Positions 24,622 to 28,715 of a DNA stretch of 28,715 bases are shown here, in pieces (the first letter of the stretch is position 1; each line of letters begins with the position of its first letter). A program made the translations under genes and the position numbers. The stretch spans positions 1 to 28,715 of the forward strand of contig CAKRVL010000028.1 of the NCBI GenBank assembly GCA_934408705.1, in the 5' to 3' direction. The notes under the pieces were generated by a model, which did not search any database, was not told the origin of the DNA, and saw only the letters and a list, made by a program, of their open reading frames with translations. This DNA comes from an uncultured Blautia sp. (GTDB lineage: Bacteria; Bacillota; Clostridia; Lachnospirales; Lachnospiraceae).

Positions 24622-25929
24622 ATGGCAATTGTTGATGTGATCAAATACGATGGTTCGCCAAATTTATTGGCCTGGAAATATCCAAGTGAAGAATTGGGAA
24701 CCTGGACACAGCTAATTGTAAATGAATCACAGGAAGCTATTCTTTATAAAGGGGGAAAAGCGTTAGATGTTTTTGGAAGTGGCAGACATACACTTGATAC
24801 TGCTAATATTCCAATATTGAATAAAATTATTAATTTACCATTTGGTGGCCGTTCTCCATTTACGGCAGAAGTATGGTATGTAAATAGAGCATTTTCCCTG
24901 GATGTAAAATGGGGAACAGCTACTCCAATACAAATTCAGGATCCGAAATATCAGATTTTTTGTCCATTAAGAGCAAATGGAACATTTGGAATTCAAGTCA
25001 GCGATACCAAGAAATTTCTGGTAAAGCTTGTAGGAACAATGCCGGTGTTTGATCAGCAGACATTGATTAAATATTTTAGAGGATTGTATATTACAAAGGT
25101 GAAAGATGCAATTTCATCTTATGTGGTAAAAAAACAGATCAGTATTCTGGAAATCAATGCTTACATAGATGAATTGTCTACATTTATGAAAGATCGCATT
25201 GAACCGGAGATGGAAGAATATGGAATAAGATTAGCCAGTTTCTATGTAAATGATATTAGTGTTCCGGAAGATGATCCAGCTGTAAAAAAATTAAAAGATG
25301 CGCTGGCAAAACGGGCAGAAATGAATATCATTGGCTATAGCTATCAGCAGGAACGATCCTTTAATACTTTGGAAGGTGCTGCTAATAATTCCAAAGGAGC
25401 AGCTCCGCTCATGGGCGCTGGTATGGGACTTGGTATGGGAGTTGGAATGGGTAAAGCGGTAGGAAGCGCTTTTAGTGGTATTTCAGAATCTATTGATACA
25501 AGTAATTCTGCGGCAGTTAAAGAATGTCCTAAGTGTCATATGAAAATTGATGTGTCACAACGTTTTTGCGGAAGCTGTGGATATGATACGGAAAGCAAAG
25601 AAGAAGAAAAAAAGGAACCTAAGCAGATTATAATAAAATGTTGTAAATGTGGTTCGGAACTGAAAAAGAATATGAAGTTTTGTCAGGAATGTGGAAAAAA
25701 ATATAATCCTTGTCCGGAATGTGGTTATGATTTGGAAGAAGGAGCCGAAACATGTCCTGGGTGTGGCTATGAACTGCCGAGAAAATGCCCGGAATGTGGT
25801 GCAGAACTGTCAAGGAATGCAAAGTTCTGTCCGGAATGCGGGCATTCAATGGTGAAGAAGTGTCCGAAATGCGATAGTGTTATTGAGGGAAGTCCTAAGT
25901 TTTGTCCAGAATGTGGAGAGAGACTATGA
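24622..25929 (+). CDS. SPFH-domain protein with five C-terminal zinc ribbons
   Basis: A 435-residue protein of the SPFH/"virion core protein" (YdjI-like) group. Residues 1-250 form the SPFH (stomatin/prohibitin) domain, starting MAIVDVIKYDGSPNLLAWKY and including FGSGRHTLDTANIP. A Gly/Met-rich linker (MGAGMGLGMGVGMGKAVG) follows at about residues 270-295. From about 301 to the end are five Cys4 zinc-ribbon repeats of the CPxCG-x9-11-FCxxCG type. The start at 24622 is set by GAGGGAGG upstream. SPFH proteins build membrane scaffolds; the B. subtilis relative acts in a membrane-stress operon with a PspA homologue. It overlaps the next gene by four bases (ATGA). Function in this cluster is not known. 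Confidence 0.9.
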   Translation: MAIVDVIKYDGSPNLLAWKYPSEELGTWTQLIVNESQEAILYKGGKALDVFGSGRHTLDTANIPILNKIINLPFGGRSPFTAEVWYVNRAFSLDVKWGTATPIQIQDPKYQIFCPLRANGTFGIQVSDTKKFLVKLVGTMPVFDQQTLIKYFRGLYITKVKDAISSYVVKKQISILEINAYIDELSTFMKDRIEPEMEEYGIRLASFYVNDISVPEDDPAVKKLKDALAKRAEMNIIGYSYQQERSFNTLEGAANNSKGAAPLMGAGMGLGMGVGMGKAVGSAFSGISESIDTSNSAAVKECPKCHMKIDVSQRFCGSCGYDTESKEEEKKEPKQIIIKCCKCGSELKKNMKFCQECGKKYNPCPECGYDLEEGAETCPGCGYELPRKCPECGAELSRNAKFCPECGHSMVKKCPKCDSVIEGSPKFCPECGERL

Positions 25930-26621
25930 ATGAAGAAAAAAACAGAAGAGTATATATGCTGGGAATTGGTGGAGTAGTTGTTTTGCTTGCAACTGTTACT
26001 ATTTTTATGATAGTGAAACCGGAGCAGTGCTATAATTCGGTCTTTTTGGGATTATTGTTCTTTTTGGCAGCTGAGATCGTATTCTTCGGAGGCTTGATAG
26101 GTCTGGAATTTATGGAGGATTCTTCTCAGATCGTGGCGAGAAGCGGGTGTGGCTTTTGTATTATAGGATATGCGCTGGCTGGTGGAGTCACTTCATTGCT
26201 CTATATGATAATGAACACCAATGCCATCCGAATGTTTTTGATAATACAGATTATCCTAATAGTAGTATGTACGGTCTTGTTTTTTGTTTTTAAAGACTTC
26301 TCACATGAAGTATGGGAAAAAGATAACAGAACATTAAGCTCTGTAAAAAAATGTGATGAATTAGTGCAGGAATTTATTTATTTGCAAAAGAACACCAAAT
26401 ATGGAAAACAATTTAATGAGTTAGCTGAACAACTGAAGTATACAGACTGTTCGGTGGATATAGAAGTAGATGGTGAAATCAAACAGGTAATTGCAAAGAT
26501 TAAGCAAGAACTGGAAAAAGATCCTTATTCAGATAAGATTGCGGATTATATTTCATCTGTTTCTGAGTTGATTAAAAAAAGAAAATATCAAATAAAAAAT
26601 AAAAAAAACGGAGGAATTTAA
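25926..26621 (+). CDS. Four-helix membrane protein of the SPFH operon
   Basis: A 231-residue protein with four hydrophobic segments at about residues 10-30, 39-62, 75-97 and 102-123, then a charged cytoplasmic tail of about 105 residues that is Lys/Glu-rich and helical. I recognise no family. The start at ATG 25926 overlaps the SPFH stop codon as ATGA, so translation is coupled. A TTG at 25902 opens the frame earlier but would be inside the SPFH zinc-ribbon end. Codon use is A+T-rich like the rest of the operon. It is probably the membrane partner of the SPFH scaffold. Confidence 0.85.
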   Translation: MNEEKNRRVYMLGIGGVVVLLATVTIFMIVKPEQCYNSVFLGLLFFLAAEIVFFGGLIGLEFMEDSSQIVARSGCGFCIIGYALAGGVTSLLYMIMNTNAIRMFLIIQIILIVVCTVLFFVFKDFSHEVWEKDNRTLSSVKKCDELVQEFIYLQKNTKYGKQFNELAEQLKYTDCSVDIEVDGEIKQVIAKIKQELEKDPYSDKIADYISSVSELIKKRKYQIKNKKNGGI

Positions 26622-26624
26622 ATT

Positions 26625-27212
26625 ATGAACAGATCAAAGGCTGCAATTGCAGTAAGTAAAATTGCAAGTATTATTCAAATGCTGGCAGGAGTGTTTATTG
26701 TTTTTACATTTGGATTATGTACAATAATGTATTTCACTGATGCTGAATTTCAGAGTAATGGAATTTCATTCTTAGTTACTTGTTTGATCATTGATGCGAT
26801 TGGTATAGCTTTAATTCTTTTTTCAAGAAAAAGAAGTAAACTGATAAAAGAATTTAAAAAGTATGTGGGATATATTTCAGAAGATCCATCAGGATCTATT
26901 GCAAACCTTGCATCTGCTATGGGAACATCTCAGGATGTGGTAAAGAATAACCTGGAGTTAATGATTAAAAGAAAATACTTTGTAAATGCCCGCATCGATC
27001 TTGGGAAAAATTGTATTGTTATAGGTTCTGGTGCAAAAAGTACCCAGCAGAAGGTGCAGCAATCAAATACAACAGGAGCGGCGGCAGCAGCTGTGAATAT
27101 GCCGAAAATCCAGTATGTTACAGTTACGTGTAAATGTTGCGGAGGAATTAATAAAATTGTAAAAGGAAATGTAGCTGAATGTGATTTCTGTGGCTCTCCG
27201 ATAAATGGATAA
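26625..27212 (+). CDS. Membrane protein with winged-helix-like region and C-terminal zinc ribbon
   Basis: A 195-residue protein. Two transmembrane helices lie at about residues 15-37 and 46-66. Residues 75-118 (ISEDPSGSIANLASAMG.. then VKNNLELMIKRKYFVNARID, outline) have the pattern of a small winged helix or PCI-like domain. An Ala/Gln-rich linker follows, then a zinc ribbon with Cys169, Cys172, Cys186 and Cys189 (an extra Cys at 171). ATG 26625 follows CGGAGG with a ten-base gap and lies three bases after the previous stop. Like the SPFH protein it ends in a zinc ribbon, hinting at a shared partner. No function is assigned. Confidence 0.85.
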   Translation: MNRSKAAIAVSKIASIIQMLAGVFIVFTFGLCTIMYFTDAEFQSNGISFLVTCLIIDAIGIALILFSRKRSKLIKEFKKYVGYISEDPSGSIANLASAMGTSQDVVKNNLELMIKRKYFVNARIDLGKNCIVIGSGAKSTQQKVQQSNTTGAAAAAVNMPKIQYVTVTCKCCGGINKIVKGNVAECDFCGSPING

Positions 27213-27303
27213 TGTGTAGATGTTGATTCATTTACATTGTACGAGCACGATGGAATCAATAATATGATTGCATGAGGGAATAGGGCAGCTATAGAGGTGT
27301 GGA

Positions 27304-27339
27304 AGAGACTGGAAATTTGAATTCTGGTCTCTTTTTTTA
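27304..27339 (+). terminator. Terminator of the SPFH operon
   Basis: AGAGAC (27304-27309) pairs with GTCTCT (27327-27332), with GAA/TTC inside the loop, followed by seven T residues. The remainder of 27213-27443 holds no gene that I can support. Confidence 0.75.
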
Positions 27340-27443
27340 TTTCACTTTATAGCATATAAACAGAAAAGATGGTAAACTATAAAAAGAATTTTTACTGGTG
27401 CAACTAGGGATGAACGTTTTGTAAAACAGTAGGAGATGCATAT

Positions 27444-27986
27444 ATGAGTACAGATGAAGCTCTGTATGAGCGTTTCTGGAATGGAGAGAAAACAGCGGCA
27501 GATGAGCTGGTGCACAGGCATGGGGATATTCTGGTTTTGTTTTTGAACAGTTATGTGAAGGATATCCATGAAGCAGAAGACCTGATGATTGAAGCTTTTG
27601 CCTTAATGTTTGTGAAGCGGCGGCCGGTATCGGAGGATGGCAGCTTCCGCGCCTATTTATATAAGACAGCGAGGCGTCTTGCAGGAAAAGCGATCAAAAA
27701 ACACAGAATACATATTGGATTGGAAGAACTGCCCTTCGAGCTGCCCGGGGAAGTACTGGCTGATACAAATCTGTTTGAAAATGAACGGAAGAAGCAGCTT
27801 TATGAAGCCATGGAAGAACTAAAACCGGAATACCAGGAAGCCCTGTACCTGGTTTATATCGAGGATATGAGCTACCGGGACACCGCAGAAGTTATGGGCA
27901 GGTCAGAAAGCCAGATTAAAAATCTGGTTCACAGGGGCAAAAAGAGCCTAAAAGAGCTCCTGGGAAAAAATGGATTTGAGTATTAG
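27444..27986 (+). CDS. ECF-type RNA polymerase sigma factor
   Basis: A 180-residue sigma-70-family factor. Region 2 occupies about residues 5-75 (FWNGEKTAADELVHRHGDIL, VKDIHEAEDLMIEAFALMF, FRAYLYKTARRLA). Region 4 lies at about 112-172 with LKPEYQEALYLVYIEDMSYRDTAE and SESQIKNLVHRGKKSLKELL. There is no region 3, as in ECF factors. AGGAG lies eight bases before ATG 27444. No gene with an evident anti-sigma domain (ZAS or RskA-like) follows; the next product is a 63-residue membrane protein. The target may be the surface-protein gene downstream. A terminator at 27988-28018 separates the sigma gene from it. Confidence 0.92.
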   Translation: MSTDEALYERFWNGEKTAADELVHRHGDILVLFLNSYVKDIHEAEDLMIEAFALMFVKRRPVSEDGSFRAYLYKTARRLAGKAIKKHRIHIGLEELPFELPGEVLADTNLFENERKKQLYEAMEELKPEYQEALYLVYIEDMSYRDTAEVMGRSESQIKNLVHRGKKSLKELLGKNGFEY

Positions 27987-27987
27987 A

Positions 27988-28018
27988 AACCGTCACAGAT
28001 GAAATGTGGCGGTTTTTT
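27988..28018 (+). terminator. Terminator of the sigma factor gene
   Basis: AACCGTCACA (27988-27997) pairs with TGTGGCGGTT (28005-28014), with one G-U pair, followed by TTTT. It starts one base after the sigma stop codon. Confidence 0.85.
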
Positions 28019-28020
28019 CT

Positions 28021-28048
28021 ATGAAAAAAATTTTTGAATTTTTTTCAT
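28021..28048. repeat. A+T-rich perfect inverted repeat
   Basis: ATGAAAAAAATT (28021-28032) is the exact reverse complement of AATTTTTTTCAT (28037-28048), with loop TTTG. It follows directly after the terminator T tract and lies about 70 bases before the small membrane gene. It could be a regulator-binding dyad or part of a longer terminator region. Confidence 0.5.
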
Positions 28049-28120
28049 TTTTAGTGAGAGGATTTTGGATTTGGTGCCTTTTATATAGTATAGAAGAAAA
28101 TGGAAAGGGGCAGTGGGAGA

Positions 28121-28312
28121 ATGGGATATGGTTCGGTAATACTTCAAAACGGTGCAGGCGGTTACATTCTGATCGGACTTGGGGCATTTATACTGGGAAC
28201 GGCAGTAACATTATTCTGTCTTCGGATCAGACAGAAGCAGCGCTCTCATGGGACGCGGGATGAACATGGAAATGGATTAGAAAGCAGGAATATGGAGGGA
28301 GGAACAAAATGA
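28121..28312 (+). CDS. Small membrane protein in the sigma/surface-protein locus
   Basis: A 63-residue protein with one transmembrane helix at about residues 12-33 (GGYILIGLGAFILGTAVTLF) flanked by a short outside part and a positively charged cytoplasmic tail (RIRQKQRSH). It starts at ATG 28121 with AAAGGGG about ten bases upstream; the ATG at 28100 in the same frame has no good site. Its stop overlaps the next start as ATGA. In position it matches the place where an ECF regulator gene often sits, but it has no anti-sigma signature. Family unknown. Confidence 0.7.
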   Translation: MGYGSVILQNGAGGYILIGLGAFILGTAVTLFCLRIRQKQRSHGTRDEHGNGLESRNMEGGTK

Positions 28313-28715
28313 AGAAAATCGAATTAGCGAAAAAGAGCCGGAAACTATTTTCCGCGATCCTGGCAGGAGCAATGCTCACCACATCTGTGATACCGGAATC
28401 TTTTGTTTGGGCGGCAGAGGACGTGCAGGGATTCGGAGACGGCGAAGACAATGAGGATGTGATCTTTGAATCAGTAGAAGAATTTGTGGCAGAGGATGCC
28501 GTGGAAGAAGGCTTTACGGATGGAGTTGCTCTTTTTAGCAGCGGCAGTGAGATGACAGTGGGAACAGCGGCTGCGAATACGATTTCGCCGGGGGAAAATG
28601 TAAAGATCACTTCAGGAGGAACGTATACGGTACAGGGTGGAACATATACTAAGACTGGGCCTCGCGATCCCTTCGGTGGTGTAATTACTATTGACACTAC
28701 AGAGAAAGTTACTCT
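28309..28715 (+). CDS. Secreted surface protein, N-terminal part (3' end outside window)
   Basis: An open frame runs from ATG 28309 to the window end without a stop, giving at least 135 residues. The start follows GGAGGGAGG with a six-base gap. It begins with a signal peptide (MKKIELAKKSRKLFSAILAG, cleavage near VWA-AE around residue 36), then an acidic stretch rich in Glu and Asp (about 38-70), then Gly/Thr-rich sequence with the repeated SGGTYTV/GGTYTK pattern. Such patterns are common in beta-helix adhesins or large wall proteins. The last C-terminal domains are not visible, so sortase or repeat type cannot be told. It overlaps the small membrane gene, so it is co-translated. Confidence 0.85.
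   Translation, partial: MKKIELAKKSRKLFSAILAGAMLTTSVIPESFVWAAEDVQGFGDGEDNEDVIFESVEEFVAEDAVEEGFTDGVALFSSGSEMTVGTAAANTISPGENVKITSGGTYTVQGGTYTKTGPRDPFGGVITIDTTEKVT

Noticed and set aside
27993..28187. 64-codon minus-strand frame after the sigma gene
   Set aside because: It lies over a terminator and an inverted repeat and overlaps the small membrane gene; no start signal.

Overview
The window looks like chromosomal DNA of a Gram-positive gut anaerobe of the Lachnospiraceae (a Blautia/Ruminococcus/Dorea-like member of the Clostridia). The grounds are moderate G+C, strong AGGAGG-type ribosome binding sites, clostridial-style araR-araA-ribulokinase genes, a formate-tetrahydrofolate ligase behind a riboswitch, an orphan sodium-pump decarboxylase beta subunit, and secreted proteins with choline-binding-like repeats. 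The genus is an inference; no rRNA or other marker gene is present.

Layout. 1-2.0 kb: the 3' end of a fucose/arabinose-isomerase-family gene and a xylulokinase, probably one pentose pathway. 2.0-6.3 kb: a Cof-type HAD phosphatase, purC, and fhs; fhs is read leftwards from a consensus promoter through a ZTP (pfl) riboswitch with an overlapping terminator. 6.4-8.1 kb: a DUF1700-type membrane protein and a rhodanese-TtcA-like fusion. 8.2-9.7 kb (minus): a decarboxylase beta subunit and a 39-residue OadG-like protein, preceded by a leader that I read as a yybP-ykoY (Mn2+) riboswitch with its own terminator. 9.8-10.9 kb: a threonine-aldolase-like lyase. 11.0-15.4 kb: araR, araA and a ribulokinase, with an AraR box between the -35 and -10 of the araR promoter. 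15.5-18.1 kb: an MBOAT acyltransferase and an AlgJ/X-like partner for O-acetylating an exported polysaccharide. 18.2-21.3 kb: two secreted proteins, one of unknown function and one a NAGPA-type phosphodiester glycosidase with wall-binding repeats.

21.3-24.5 kb: a leftward HTH protein, a Hanks-type Ser/Thr kinase and a single-pass membrane protein, then a rightward 59-residue membrane peptide and a leftward XRE regulator. 24.6-27.2 kb: a visibly A+T-rich three-gene operon with an SPFH protein carrying five zinc ribbons, a four-helix membrane protein, and a membrane/winged-helix/zinc-ribbon protein. 27.4 kb to the end: an ECF sigma factor, a small membrane protein and the start of a large secreted protein, the last two joined by an ATGA overlap.

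How the parts fit. The left half is pentose catabolism and one-carbon/purine metabolism under metabolite or sugar control. The middle and right are envelope functions: polysaccharide O-acetylation, wall-bound hydrolase, signalling kinase, SPFH membrane module and ECF-linked surface protein. The best candidates for undescribed biology are the cation-riboswitch-controlled orphan pump subunit, the kinase/TM/HTH locus and the SPFH-zinc-ribbon operon. I saw no tRNA, rRNA, CRISPR array or insertion sequence.
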